From Bacteroidota bacterium (GTDB taxonomy: Bacteria; Bacteroidota; Bacteroidia; Flavobacteriales; Weeksellaceae), in contig JAHIQD010000002.1 of assembly GCA_018902795.1 (NCBI GenBank), positions 372,001-436,000 on the forward strand: 64,000 nt of DNA. The letters are read 5' to 3'. Position 1 is the first letter of the stretch, and every line of letters starts with the position of its first letter. The position numbers and the translations under genes were made by a program. This document shows positions 41,085-50,900 of this stretch, piece by piece. The notes under the pieces are model-generated. The model did not search any database. It worked only from the letters and a program-made list of their open reading frames with translations, and was not told the DNA's origin.

Positions 41085-42203
41085 TTAATTACTTTTTTCT
41101 TTAATTAATAATATAACCTTTGGTAAATATGCTCCTGCAAATCCAAGCAGTATAATTAAAGCTAGCAAAAGGTTCACGTTGAGATGCCTGCAATAATAAG
41201 CCACGGCCACGATAAAAAGATAATACAGAACAATATAAAAAGTTGACCGTCTGTGCGTTAAACCTAAATTCAAAAGAGAATGATGAATGTGATTTTTATC
41301 TGCAGCAAAAGGGGATTTTCCGGCTGACATCCTTATCATAAACACATTAAGGGTATCAACGATGGGAAGAATAAGAATAGCCATTGCTACTGCAGGAGCG
41401 GACATCAGGTAATACCGCGGCACTTCCGGAAGTTTCTTGTCAATAAAAATATCAATAAAGCAAATAGCCGTAAAGGCGAGTAAAAAACCCAAAATCATAG
41501 AGCCTGTATCGCCCATGAAAATTTTGTTGTTCCGGTCGTTGGAAAGATTATAGAAGAGAAATCCCATTACCGCACCAATAATTACTCCCGAAAGCACTAC
41601 CAACGGGTAGTTGTACGCGCCGAGGCGAAAATAACTGATCCCAAAAAAAGCACTGCAGATAATGGAATACCCGCCAGCTAAACCATCAATCCCGTCTATC
41701 AGATTGAAAGCATTGATCAGCACAATAAAAGTAAAGAGGCTTATCGCAACGCTGAAATAATAATTAAGTTCATAAATGCCGAAAAGACCGAAAAAACTTC
41801 TTATCCGCACATCGGATCCGATCACCATTAATGCAGTAACAACAACCTGAGCGAGAAGTTTTTTGTAGGCGTGCATCACCACAATATCATCCATGACTCC
41901 CACGTAAAGCAAAATAACCAGTGAAGCGAACAGAAATTTGTAAAGATCGAAAAGTTCAAAGGCAAAAATAGAGGCACAGACGGCCAAAGAATAAAACATG
42001 GCAATTCCGCCCAAATTGGGAATTTTTCTCAGGTGAGAACTTCTTGCTCCAGGCTCATCCATTAAGTTTTTCCGTTTTGAAATCTTAACAATGGTAGGAA
42101 TAGAGTAAAAAGTAAGCAAGAACGAACACAGAGTTCCCAATACCAGTTTCAGGTAAAAAATCGGAATCCCGGTGTGAGCGAGTAATACTTTAATTTCATT
42201 CAT
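41085..42203 (-). CDS. Undecaprenyl-phosphate sugar-1-phosphate transferase (WecA/MraY family)
   Basis: A 372-residue integral membrane enzyme with about 10 helices. VGVMDD (Asp pair), FNLIDGIDGLAGG, FMGDTGSM and NHIHHSLL are the conserved cytoplasmic loops of the PNPT family that bind Mg2+ and undecaprenyl phosphate. The HIHH motif marks WecA-like GlcNAc-1-P transferases rather than MraY. It most likely starts the repeating unit on the lipid carrier for this cluster. ATG 42203 avoids overlap with the EpsG gene; the frame could begin at 42215. Confidence 0.9.
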   Translation of the reverse strand: MNEIKVLLAHTGIPIFYLKLVLGTLCSFLLTFYSIPTIVKISKRKNLMDEPGARSSHLRKIPNLGGIAMFYSLAVCASIFAFELFDLYKFLFASLVILLYVGVMDDIVVMHAYKKLLAQVVVTALMVIGSDVRIRSFFGLFGIYELNYYFSVAISLFTFIVLINAFNLIDGIDGLAGGYSIICSAFFGISYFRLGAYNYPLVVLSGVIIGAVMGFLFYNLSNDRNNKIFMGDTGSMILGFLLAFTAICFIDIFIDKKLPEVPRYYLMSAPAVAMAILILPIVDTLNVFMIRMSAGKSPFAADKNHIHHSLLNLGLTHRRSTFYIVLYYLFIVAVAYYCRHLNVNLLLALIILLGFAGAYLPKVILLIKEKSN

Positions 42204-42208
42204 GATAA

Positions 42209-43339
42209 TTACCAAAGGGCGTTATTATATCTGTCTATAGTGAATCCGCCACGGTGACCGTTTCCGCTTCCAAAGTAGAAAAACATTGCAATAAAATATG
42301 CCATAAAGCCTGCATAGAGAATCTGCCGCGTTCGGTCTTTCACCGCGTAAACCAGATTACTCAGGCAGAACATCGTCAGGAAAAACATATATGCTCCCGG
42401 AAGCCGCACCGCAAAAATCTCATTGGACCGGAAAAAATAAAACATCGCCAGCCCAAAAACCGCAAGATTTCTCATGTATTCATACCACCAAACCCGCTCG
42501 CATCCTTTTCGGTCATATTTAATTAAAATTACAATAAAAATTAATTTCACAAGGTCATTTAATCCGGTTTCTACCTGCGTTCCATAATATCTGTCATCGA
42601 GGTAACCGGTATACGCTCCGGAAATATCCTGCGGGGCGAGAGAACCGAAAAATCCTGCCCCAAATCTGTACAATTCCAAAGGGGAAGAAAGAAGAGCAAT
42701 AACAAGCACCCAAAAGATTCTTTTGCTGTTCATCGGGATTTTGACAATCCAATAAGCGGGGAGAAAGACAATGGAGGTTTTATGAAATCCTAAAGCAATA
42801 TAAATACAAAGCAGAAACATAGGCAGGTTTCTTTCCTTGATAAATTTGAATGATGCAACACAAACCGCAATTCCTAGCCCTTGCCTCATCTGTCCGGAAT
42901 CCTCGAAAAACATAATCGGCATAAAATAAAACAGCAGCGCCAAAGTGGGGAATGCCGCATTCTTATAAATCGCTGTAAACTTCAGGCTCACCGTAATAAT
43001 CGCCATCACAAAAGTCACAATGTAAAACGGCAGACCGAAATCAAAAACCAGTTTATTGATGAGCACAAAGATCCATTCAATTTCTTCAGAATTCTGACGG
43101 AAAAGCGCTTTATCCACCACGTCGCCATAAGTCGTATAAAGGGCAAACCCGGAGAAAAGCATTTTGTAAACCGGATAATCTGCGCCGACATTAATCCTGA
43201 ATCCTATGGCTAGAACGACCAAAATACCGGTGATCCAGACGAAAACGCTCTGCTTCTTTTCCAACCTGAAAATTTCCCAATAACTCGCCACCGCAAGAAA
43301 CAGGAAAATTACAATAAAAACAGGGTGCAGGATGGGCAT
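42209..43339 (-). CDS. EpsG family exopolysaccharide polymerase
   Basis: A 376-residue membrane protein with about 10 to 11 helices. FRINVGADYPVYKMLF near residue 47 and SGQMRQGLGIAVCVASFKFI near 147 are the EpsG hallmarks: GxDxxxY in the first loop and the RQ helix. EpsG-type proteins polymerise lipid-linked repeat units. The C-terminal tail after the last helix ends DRYNNALW. Stop and start of neighbours touch directly (GT2 ends at 43340). No Wzy is present, so this protein is the polymerase candidate. Confidence 0.85.
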   Translation of the reverse strand: MPILHPVFIVIFLFLAVASYWEIFRLEKKQSVFVWITGILVVLAIGFRINVGADYPVYKMLFSGFALYTTYGDVVDKALFRQNSEEIEWIFVLINKLVFDFGLPFYIVTFVMAIITVSLKFTAIYKNAAFPTLALLFYFMPIMFFEDSGQMRQGLGIAVCVASFKFIKERNLPMFLLCIYIALGFHKTSIVFLPAYWIVKIPMNSKRIFWVLVIALLSSPLELYRFGAGFFGSLAPQDISGAYTGYLDDRYYGTQVETGLNDLVKLIFIVILIKYDRKGCERVWWYEYMRNLAVFGLAMFYFFRSNEIFAVRLPGAYMFFLTMFCLSNLVYAVKDRTRQILYAGFMAYFIAMFFYFGSGNGHRGGFTIDRYNNALW

Positions 43340-44347
43340 TTAGGGAGTTGTGTTTTTTACCAATTTCCGAAGCAGTTTTTCCTGCCCTAAGAAATACAGC
43401 GAATAATAAATTTTTTTCTTCAAAGACAAATATAGCAGATAATTTTTTCCAAAACGCTGATACTGTAAGATTTCTGAAACAGAAATATGTTTTTCTTTCA
43501 TAAATTTTTTGAGCGCGAGAGACAGTTTCCGATACACCTCATCGTCTTTTACAAAAGCCAGATACGCGAGGAAGGTATAAACGCCTTCGAGAATCTGAAA
43601 ATTCCTGAGTTCTGCTTTCCGCCGGGAAAAAGGTGACTGATTAAAAGCAATTTCAACATCTTCGACAGCCTGAAGAATATCTAGACCTTTCTCTGTATGG
43701 GTTTTCGTGATGGAATCGCTGCGTTCTAGATAATGATAATGGAACTTCTGAGTCTGAGCGATCACACTACAATTTAACAAAAGCTGCGGAATAAGCTGAA
43801 TATCTTCAAAATGAATTCCTTTTTTAAATCTTTTATTATTAAATAGATCGGCCCTGAAAATTTTATTACAGGCAAAATAACTCAGATCAGAAAACACGGA
43901 AAGATTTTTATCGAGCACGATTTTTTCAGGCATATTCGGTATTTGGGTGAGTTTTTGAGTGACGTGTCCGTACTCATCCACTTTCTGAAGATTGCAGATC
44001 ATCATTTCCGCTGAATGTTTTTTTGCCAGAGCATACATTTCCTCAAACATGGTTTCGGAAACCTCATCATCACTGTCCACAAAACCGATAAATTCTCCTG
44101 TCGCGCGGTCTAATCCAAAATTTCTTGCATCACTTAAACCCCCGTTTTTTTTAATGAAAGATTTAATTTTTAAAGGGAATTTTTCCTGAAACTCTTCAAT
44201 AATTTGTTGTGATCCATCGCTGCTTCCATCATTGATAATTAAAATTTCTATTTCCTGCAAAGTTTGATTTACCAAAGAATTCAGACATTTCTTCAGGTAT
44301 TTTTCAACATTATAAACCGGAACAATTACCGAAACTTTATTTATCAT
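43340..44347 (-). CDS. Glycosyltransferase family 2
   Basis: A 335-residue GT-A enzyme. VSVIVPVYNVEKYLKKCLNS and IINDGSSDGS bind the nucleotide sugar, KNGGLSDARN is a common family motif, and GFVDSDDE gives the DxD metal site. The C-terminal third is helical and basic, likely contacting the membrane. It adds a sugar to the lipid-linked unit; donor and acceptor unknown. Part of the leftward exopolysaccharide operon, immediately before EpsG. Confidence 0.92.
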   Translation of the reverse strand: MINKVSVIVPVYNVEKYLKKCLNSLVNQTLQEIEILIINDGSSDGSQQIIEEFQEKFPLKIKSFIKKNGGLSDARNFGLDRATGEFIGFVDSDDEVSETMFEEMYALAKKHSAEMMICNLQKVDEYGHVTQKLTQIPNMPEKIVLDKNLSVFSDLSYFACNKIFRADLFNNKRFKKGIHFEDIQLIPQLLLNCSVIAQTQKFHYHYLERSDSITKTHTEKGLDILQAVEDVEIAFNQSPFSRRKAELRNFQILEGVYTFLAYLAFVKDDEVYRKLSLALKKFMKEKHISVSEILQYQRFGKNYLLYLSLKKKIYYSLYFLGQEKLLRKLVKNTTP

Positions 44348-44354
44348 CCGCTTT

Positions 44355-45893
44355 TTATTTTACCTTTTTGTACAGATAATAATCTTTACCAATTGGTCTT
44401 ATTCCGTAAATCCGGCGGAGAATTTCCGGCGCATTCTGATGTATTTCTGCAATCGGATAACCTTTCACAAATACATATTCGGAATCGAAATAGGCTTTGT
44501 CTTCCTGTTTCATTTTATAATAACTTCTTTCGTCGCCTGGTGTATAAATGATGGTTAAAATGTAATCGGGTTTATAATCCCTCACCGAATTCATCCACCA
44601 GAATTTTTCATCTTTCAGCATTTCATCCGTTATTTTTTTGTTCACCAAACCAACCTCATCATACGTGTAAAGCCCGGTATAAAAAGGAATTTTTCCTGCA
44701 GGTTCCAGTAGAATTGATTGGCTGAGTTCTGTATTTCCCCGCTCAATATCTTTGGCAATCTGCATCCGCTGCGTTTCTTCCATATACCCGATGGTGTACG
44801 ACTGCAGTATCTGGAAAACATACAATCCGAAAAACACAATAAAAATTCCAGGAATTAAAATACGATTTCTAAGGGGAACATAATTAAGTAAATAATACAA
44901 AACACCCACAAAAAGAAAAACCCGCGGAAGCCAGTAATACCAATCGAAATAAGCTTTGAAATAAGCAAAAACAGTAATTTTTAATAGGGCAAACGCGAGC
45001 ACTGAAAGCAGAATTGTTTTTGTTTTAGAGGAAATCCGCGTTTCATCTTTAATGATTTTAGAAACACAAAATCCAAGAAAAATCAGGAATCCAATAAAAG
45101 CAAGAAAAGTAAAAAGCGAATATTTTTTAATCAGTCCGCCATAATAAGCCCACTGATAAAGCAAAAATTCAATACTGTTGTTCTGGGTTAAATTTTTATA
45201 GGCGATTTTTTTAGCGGTAATCGTGTGATTCACCAACTCGCCAAAATAAAACTCATTAAATAAAACCACACTTACAACTCCCAGAATTCCACCAAAAATA
45301 AATACAAAATTGATTTTCTTTCTGATTATTAAATCCGCCAAAAAGAAAACCCCGAGAAAAATCACAGCATCAATTCTTGTCCAAAGCAGCAGAACCGGAA
45401 AAACAATGTACGCCCAGTTTTTCCTTTTGTAAATTCCGAAATAAATGAGTGCGCTGTAGAGAAAAAATAAAATTCCGTACTCCATTCCCAAACATGAAGC
45501 TGCAAGCGCGGGCGGAGTCATGTTGAGAAAAATCACGAAAAATCCGCGTTTCAGAACATCTTTCCGAAACAGAATTTTCCCAAGCCACCACGAACCTATT
45601 GCGAAAACAACACAGCTGAAAATAAGTATTGGACGGATAAATCCATCACCAAAAATCAACTGAAAAAGGGCCGAAATTATAACGTAGAAATGCGTGGTTG
45701 AAGCAGAAATTCTTTCTCCGCCATTGAAACCGATCACACCATAATCGAGTAAATTTCTTGCGACCCGCCACGTAATAAAGGAATCTTCCTGAATGTGTTT
45801 AGTGAAAAACAACGGTATTTTAACGATTACCGTTATGATAATCAGCAAGTAAGGATTTGAGAAAATCTTGGATAGAGATTTAATCATACCCAT
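44355..45893 (-). CDS. GT-C-type membrane glycosyltransferase-like protein
   Basis: A 512-residue membrane protein with about 10 to 11 helices, followed by a soluble domain (about 370-512). EDSFITWRVARNLLDYGVIGFNGGERIS near residue 37 resembles the first periplasmic loop of GT-C proteins such as AftB-like arabinofuranosyltransferases and other polyprenyl-phosphate-sugar users, with acidic residues replacing the usual DD pair (ED). That suggests it transfers a sugar from a lipid-phosphate donor on the periplasmic side. The overlap with the FkbM gene is 14 bases. The exact family is uncertain. Confidence 0.7.
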   Translation of the reverse strand: MGMIKSLSKIFSNPYLLIIITVIVKIPLFFTKHIQEDSFITWRVARNLLDYGVIGFNGGERISASTTHFYVIISALFQLIFGDGFIRPILIFSCVVFAIGSWWLGKILFRKDVLKRGFFVIFLNMTPPALAASCLGMEYGILFFLYSALIYFGIYKRKNWAYIVFPVLLLWTRIDAVIFLGVFFLADLIIRKKINFVFIFGGILGVVSVVLFNEFYFGELVNHTITAKKIAYKNLTQNNSIEFLLYQWAYYGGLIKKYSLFTFLAFIGFLIFLGFCVSKIIKDETRISSKTKTILLSVLAFALLKITVFAYFKAYFDWYYWLPRVFLFVGVLYYLLNYVPLRNRILIPGIFIVFFGLYVFQILQSYTIGYMEETQRMQIAKDIERGNTELSQSILLEPAGKIPFYTGLYTYDEVGLVNKKITDEMLKDEKFWWMNSVRDYKPDYILTIIYTPGDERSYYKMKQEDKAYFDSEYVFVKGYPIAEIHQNAPEILRRIYGIRPIGKDYYLYKKVK

Positions 45894-46731
45894 AGGTTAA
45901 CTGGTAACGGTTGTAGCGCTCGTACATTTTGCTCATGCAGGCCGAATGTTTTTCTTCAACGAACCAAAAAATATGAAGTCTCTTATAACCCTGAGCTTTT
46001 AGAAACTCTACTAATTTGGGCGATTTTTCTGCCCACAATTCAATTACAAAAAGGGGTTGATGGGTTTTTACAAATCCATGCATTCCTTCCAGAACCTGTT
46101 CTTCAAAACCTTCAACATCTACTTTTACGATGCAGAAATCTTTAATCTGCAAATCGTTGTAAAGGTCATCAAAACGGAGAATCTTAACTGAATCTCTGCT
46201 GCTGCCTTCCTTTTGACTTACGGAAGCTTCACCCAGCTCCAGTTTATTGAAATAAATGATTTGGTCTTCAGTTCTGTTTCCTAAGCCAACATTGAAAATT
46301 TTTGCATTTTTTTCAACATTATTCAGTTTCAGGTTATTTTCCAGCGCATTAAAATTGATTTTTAAAGGTTCGAAGGAAATAACGTTCCAGTTTTTCTTCG
46401 CCATCAATGTACTGAAACGCCCAATATGAGCACCAACATCGACGAAAGTTCCCTGTTCCCCATTCACATATTCGGTGAGAAAAAGAGTGAGATCTGGTTC
46501 ATAACTTTCCAAAGTTGCCCAGAAATCGATCGTATTAGGCCGTGTTTCAAGTACGACATCCTGATATTTAAACTGAGCTTTCGGAAATTTAATTATTCCG
46601 GGAAGTTTTAAAGCCTTGAAAATGTAATGGTTATAAAAAGCAGCAAGGAAATATTTCTGCTCATAGCTCTTCCCAACAAATTGAGATTTGATACTGTGTA
46701 CCGTTTTTCTTAAATGTTGTCTTTTTGTCAT
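45880..46731 (-). CDS. FkbM family methyltransferase
   Basis: A 283-residue cytoplasmic SAM-dependent methyltransferase. TFVDVGAHIGRFS near 114 is the SAM-binding glycine loop, VISFEPL follows, and VKVDVEGFEEQVLEGM near 209 is the FkbM signature. In polysaccharide operons FkbM enzymes O-methylate sugars. First gene of the leftward exopolysaccharide operon; it overlaps the GT-C gene by 14 bases. Just upstream is a 24-bp palindrome. Confidence 0.88.
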   Translation of the reverse strand: MTKRQHLRKTVHSIKSQFVGKSYEQKYFLAAFYNHYIFKALKLPGIIKFPKAQFKYQDVVLETRPNTIDFWATLESYEPDLTLFLTEYVNGEQGTFVDVGAHIGRFSTLMAKKNWNVISFEPLKINFNALENNLKLNNVEKNAKIFNVGLGNRTEDQIIYFNKLELGEASVSQKEGSSRDSVKILRFDDLYNDLQIKDFCIVKVDVEGFEEQVLEGMHGFVKTHQPLFVIELWAEKSPKLVEFLKAQGYKRLHIFWFVEEKHSACMSKMYERYNRYQLTYGYD

Positions 46732-46752
46732 CTGTGTTTATAAGTAACTAAT

Positions 46753-46776
46753 ATATAATATTTTAAAATATTATAT
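46753..46776. repeat. Perfect 24-bp AT palindrome upstream of the exopolysaccharide operon
   Basis: Symmetry is centred on TTTTAAAA (46761-46768) and extends eight bases on each side. It lies between the end of the ureohydrolase-like gene at 46787 and the FkbM start at 46731. It could be a terminator stem or an operator. It is entirely A/T. Confidence 0.6.
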
Positions 46777-46786
46777 TAAATTAATT

Positions 46787-47863
46787 TCAGCTTTTAAGAA
46801 AACGCCTGTCCAGCATTCCCCGTTTCGCATCTTCATATTCCAGTCTGGAGCAAGGGATAAGGTTCTGGACATTTTCATCTTCGCCGAAATACCACAAGCC
46901 CGAGAAACTGTCCCGTTTAAATGCGAACGGCTCATCGTCGATCATCACCCAGAACGTTTCGTACTGTCTTTCTACCGGATGCGATTTCTGAATATTCATT
47001 CCTTCGATTAAATGCCAAATCATTTGCGCCAATAACTGATGGTTCAAAAACTCTTCAGAATGAGCATTGAAATTGAAAATTCCGACCGATTTCAGGTTTT
47101 CGCTTAATCCTATTTCTTTCATGTAAGCACAGATTTCCCTTCTGTTCAAACCATTTACCTGCGGATTTACCGAAAAACCGTCGCCCATACTTTCCACCGC
47201 ATCGCAATTGAGCGTTACCAAATCTGCACGCCGGAAAAAAGGTTCTGTTTTTTCTGTAGAATTAATCATTTCTGCGAGTCTTATCACTTCGAATTCCACT
47301 TCTTTCATCAGTTTCACAGAATCGAGTTCATTCAGATGTTTCTGATAACCCAGATGATGATAGTTTTTGATGGTGAAGGTTTTCGAACTTAAAATTTTGG
47401 ACAGAAAATTCTTCTCGGAAATCTCTTCGCCTTCATTGGAAAGGGAGATAACATTTGAAATCTGCGTATAATTAATATTTTTCTGATGAAAATTTAATGC
47501 TGAAAACAGAGAAAAAGCCAAATCATTACTTCCGCCAACAATAACCGGGATTGCGTTTTTGTAATGACACATCGAAAGGATTTCCTGCAGAATATAGTGC
47601 GTGTCCTGATGTGACCTCCCGGAAATTAAATCACCCAAATCGCAAATTGGGATTTCAAAATCGAGTTTGGAAAGGCGGTAAAGTTCCTTTCTTATGGTTT
47701 TAAAATCAAGAACTTCAGCTTCACCATTTTTCACGCCGCGATAATCTGAACAGAAAACGAGAACGATCCCATTTTCCTTAATTTCCTGAGAAATAATATT
47801 GCCAAGCTGCCAGTTTTCTGTTTTAATTTCTCTGGCCGGAATAATGATGTCTTCGATGTTCAT
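46787..47863 (-). CDS. Ureohydrolase (arginase/formimidoylglutamase) family protein, metal site degenerate
   Basis: A 358-residue protein with the arginase alpha/beta fold order. Motif 1, GGxHxxT/S in active enzymes, is GGSNDLAFSLF. The DAHxDxR motif is replaced by ISNVISLSNEGE. The SxDxDxxDP motif is reduced to TLNCDAVESMGDG, keeping one Asp. Most manganese ligands are missing, so hydrolysis of guanidino or formimino groups is unlikely. Similar degenerate homologues sit near topA in other Flavobacteriia, as I recall, in the gliding/T9SS neighbourhood; here a T9SS cargo gene separates it from topA. Function is unknown. Confidence 0.7.
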   Translation of the reverse strand: MNIEDIIIPAREIKTENWQLGNIISQEIKENGIVLVFCSDYRGVKNGEAEVLDFKTIRKELYRLSKLDFEIPICDLGDLISGRSHQDTHYILQEILSMCHYKNAIPVIVGGSNDLAFSLFSALNFHQKNINYTQISNVISLSNEGEEISEKNFLSKILSSKTFTIKNYHHLGYQKHLNELDSVKLMKEVEFEVIRLAEMINSTEKTEPFFRRADLVTLNCDAVESMGDGFSVNPQVNGLNRREICAYMKEIGLSENLKSVGIFNFNAHSEEFLNHQLLAQMIWHLIEGMNIQKSHPVERQYETFWVMIDDEPFAFKRDSFSGLWYFGEDENVQNLIPCSRLEYEDAKRGMLDRRFLKS

Positions 47864-47909
47864 TTTTATATTTGAATTTAATGCTTAAAGATTTTAATGA
47901 GGTTTATAA

Positions 47910-47936
47910 CAAAAGTAACAAAAAAAGCACAACCAA
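47910..47936 (-). promoter_or_regulatory. Candidate promoter of the ureohydrolase-like gene
   Basis: Minus strand: TTG (47936-47934), a 16-base spacer and TACTTTTG (47917-47910). The spacer is at the short limit. It overlaps the upstream terminator. Confidence 0.45.
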
Positions 47937-47950
47937 ATGATTGTGCTTTT
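47921..47950 (-). terminator. Terminator of the T9SS cargo gene
   Basis: AAAAGCACAA (47923-47932) and TTGTGCTTTT (47941-47950) form a 10-bp stem with an 8-base loop; on the minus strand the stem is followed by a T-run, 21 bases past the stop at 47972. Confidence 0.88.
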
Positions 47951-47971
47951 CTCTAAAATTAAATAAATCAA

Positions 47972-50900
47972 TTATTGTTTAATCAGTTTTTTAGTGACTG
48001 CTGAACCGTCTTCCATCATAATTTTTATAATGTAATATCCGCTCTGCATTTTTGGCGAGGTTACTTTTCCGTATTCTACTTTTCCTTTGTTAATAAGTTT
48101 ACCGCTGAAATCGTAGATCTCATAATCTTTTGCATTTACACTGTTGATGTAAAATTCATCTTTAAAAGGATTTGGATACACCTGTAAATCTCTGTTCTGA
48201 GGTTTTGGGCTGTTGTAATCCTGACCCGTCGAAAGGGTGCCACTATTTCTAACAACCGGAATTCCCAAAAGCCTGTTTTCATCTCTGGCGCATCGCACAC
48301 TCATTCCGGCCTGCGGATAAACTCCTGTTCCGGTCTGCACTTTATTTTGCTGAAACTGCATTGCCAAAGCAAAACCGGTATTCATATCGGCTAAAGATGC
48401 CGTCCAAACTCCTGATCTGTCCATCGTCACTTTGTTGGCTCCCAATTCGCCTCTGATACCGTCTTTAGGAAAATTGCCAATATAGAATGACGGAGATTCA
48501 AATTTCCACCCGTTTCCGTCTACCGTGGCGCCGTAAAAAATACCTGCATCATGCCACTGATCCTGAATTACCCCGGGCTTTCCGTATGCATCTGCATGAG
48601 AGCTGTTATACCAAGGCGAATTTCCTTTGGATCCTGTATAAAGATTGGCAAGGGAAACATCGGGAACTCTCCATCCTTCAGGACACGGATCGAACGGAGA
48701 TTTTTTATCGCCATGTCCCCAGCGGTTCTCCGCTTCTCCTCTCTGATCAGAAACCCAGTCGCGAATTTTGCTGAGATCGTTTGCATAGTGGTTTCCGCCA
48801 TCATACAGCGCGCCCATGGCTGAATGGTACATAAAGCGCATCGGATTCTCCACCGAATATTTAATATTTTCTCTTACTTTTTTATGCCTTACAGGATTGG
48901 TGGAAGCATAAACTTCGTACTTATCAGTGTAATCTGTATCATAGTTCAATCCGGTAATGGTTTTCTGGGAAGCACCGCTGTCAACGTATACCGTTTGGTT
49001 ATTGGGAGAGGTAAATGAAGGAATCGGATCTTTTCTGCCCCATTGGTAATGCAGCCCGTTCGCTAAGCCTGAATTCAAATCACTGTTTTCTGCACCTAAA
49101 TTTCTATCCATAAACACCGTTTTTAACGGTGGTGTTTTGCTCGATGTAGGATTGATAAAATTATGGCTGACTGAAACCGGATCTTCGGTAATATATGTTA
49201 CCGCATTTACTGTCGGATCGTCTTTGGTTGCCCATACATGCCAACTCCAAAGTGCGGGACTATCTTTACTCCCATTATGGAGAGACACTACAGCATTTCC
49301 TGTTTCTGCAGGATCCAGCTGAAGATTAATTACTGAACTTTTTACATCGGCAAAATTTATACTAAGATTGATGCTTGTAATCAGCTTGGCATTAGTGCTC
49401 CATAATACTTTGACCACTAAGTTATCCGATGCAGGCATTTCATGATCTGAAAGCAACTGATTATGCACGGCAAAAGCTTTGCTAACAGGGATCTGCAAAT
49501 CGCTTTTGTTGACAACGATATAAGAATTAGGATTGTTTAATCCTGTCTGATAATCTTCTTTCTGACTGATGAAATATTCTGTGGCAAAATTTCCTATTTT
49601 ACCCATATTAGGATCTTTCATGCATTTCACTGCATTACCCGCTTTTGTGGGATTGGTCTGGTTATTATAAATTGCATGAAGCCCGACAGATGTATTTGTT
49701 CTGAAAGGATCAGAAATCATGGAGAATATTCTTGGGTCACCGCTTCCGTAAGTTGCACTCCATAATCCGCCGTTGGATCCGTTATCCTGAAAGGTTACGC
49801 CCACAGGCGCATTGGGTGCAACAGAATTTGGATAATAAACATAACCGCCTGAAACGGTTAACATTCCCAGATTCCTTGAGCCCCCCTCTACATTAGTAAA
49901 ATCCATCCCTAATCCCGGATACACTTTGATGCCCTGCAAATTAGGATTTACGGCATCAGGAAAAAGCTGGCGGTTAGCCAGTACGGCATCGTCATTTTTA
50001 TAATCTCTCTTTCCGAACATTGACAGATTATTATCCATCGCCTCTCGTGAGTAGTAGGAAGGTACACGCCAACCGTTTGGACATGGATCCATTTCAGATT
50101 TCAATTCATATGATCTGCTTTCAGCTTTCACAGCGGCATTACTGCTGTTTGCGTGGCTGTATCCTCCTTTTGCATTATCCGACCATAAATTCCAGGTTAT
50201 CATACTAAAAGCATCGCCCGGAACTTTATACTTTTTGTTTGAAAACCAGTTTCCCGCAGCATCAGTATTAATAATGTAATTAATAGGATTATTTACAGCG
50301 TACTGTATGTTTTTTTCAATTTCATCGAAAGGTCTTACCTGAACCGGAATGGTATTTACCGGATCAATCTGCTTGTGTTTTAAAACACCTACTTCCCCGG
50401 AAATTTCGTAAAACTGAGAATCTTTATAAACCAATGGCGGGAAAGGATCCTTTCTGCCCCATTCATACATCAGCCCTCCGGATTTCTGCCATCCGTTTCC
50501 GAGAAAACTATTGGAAACAGCACCCAAATTCCTGTCCATGTACTCGATATTAACAGGTGTTCCATCAATATCAGTTTCATAGCCCTGGGTATAAATTACT
50601 CCGTTAGCCGGATTATCGGTTACCCAAACATGCCAGCTCCAGTAGATCGTGCCGTTCACTTTAAATGCAATAACAGCGTTTCCTTTGCCTCTACCTTTAT
50701 TGACCTCAACTTTCAATTTTGAGGCAGAAGGATCAGCGGATGACAATATGCTTACATTTTCTATAAGTCCCGGAACATCTTCCCAATAAAGAGAAGCTGT
50801 TTGAATACCGGCAGGAATCGGCGTAGAAATACCGTTAGTTTTTAAATACTCATAATTGGCCCACATTTCATAGGCCTTTTTTACAGGGATTTCTATTCCG

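Noticed and set aside
41085..42203. MraY of peptidoglycan synthesis
   Set aside because: The HIHH motif and location in an exopolysaccharide operon fit WecA-type GlcNAc-1-P transferases better.
42254..43213. Plus-strand frames of 90 and 110 codons in the EpsG gene
   Set aside because: Opposite-strand shadows rich in His and Lys, with no start signal or known fold.
46787..47863. Functional formimidoylglutamase of histidine degradation
   Set aside because: Most metal ligands are missing and no hut genes are nearby.
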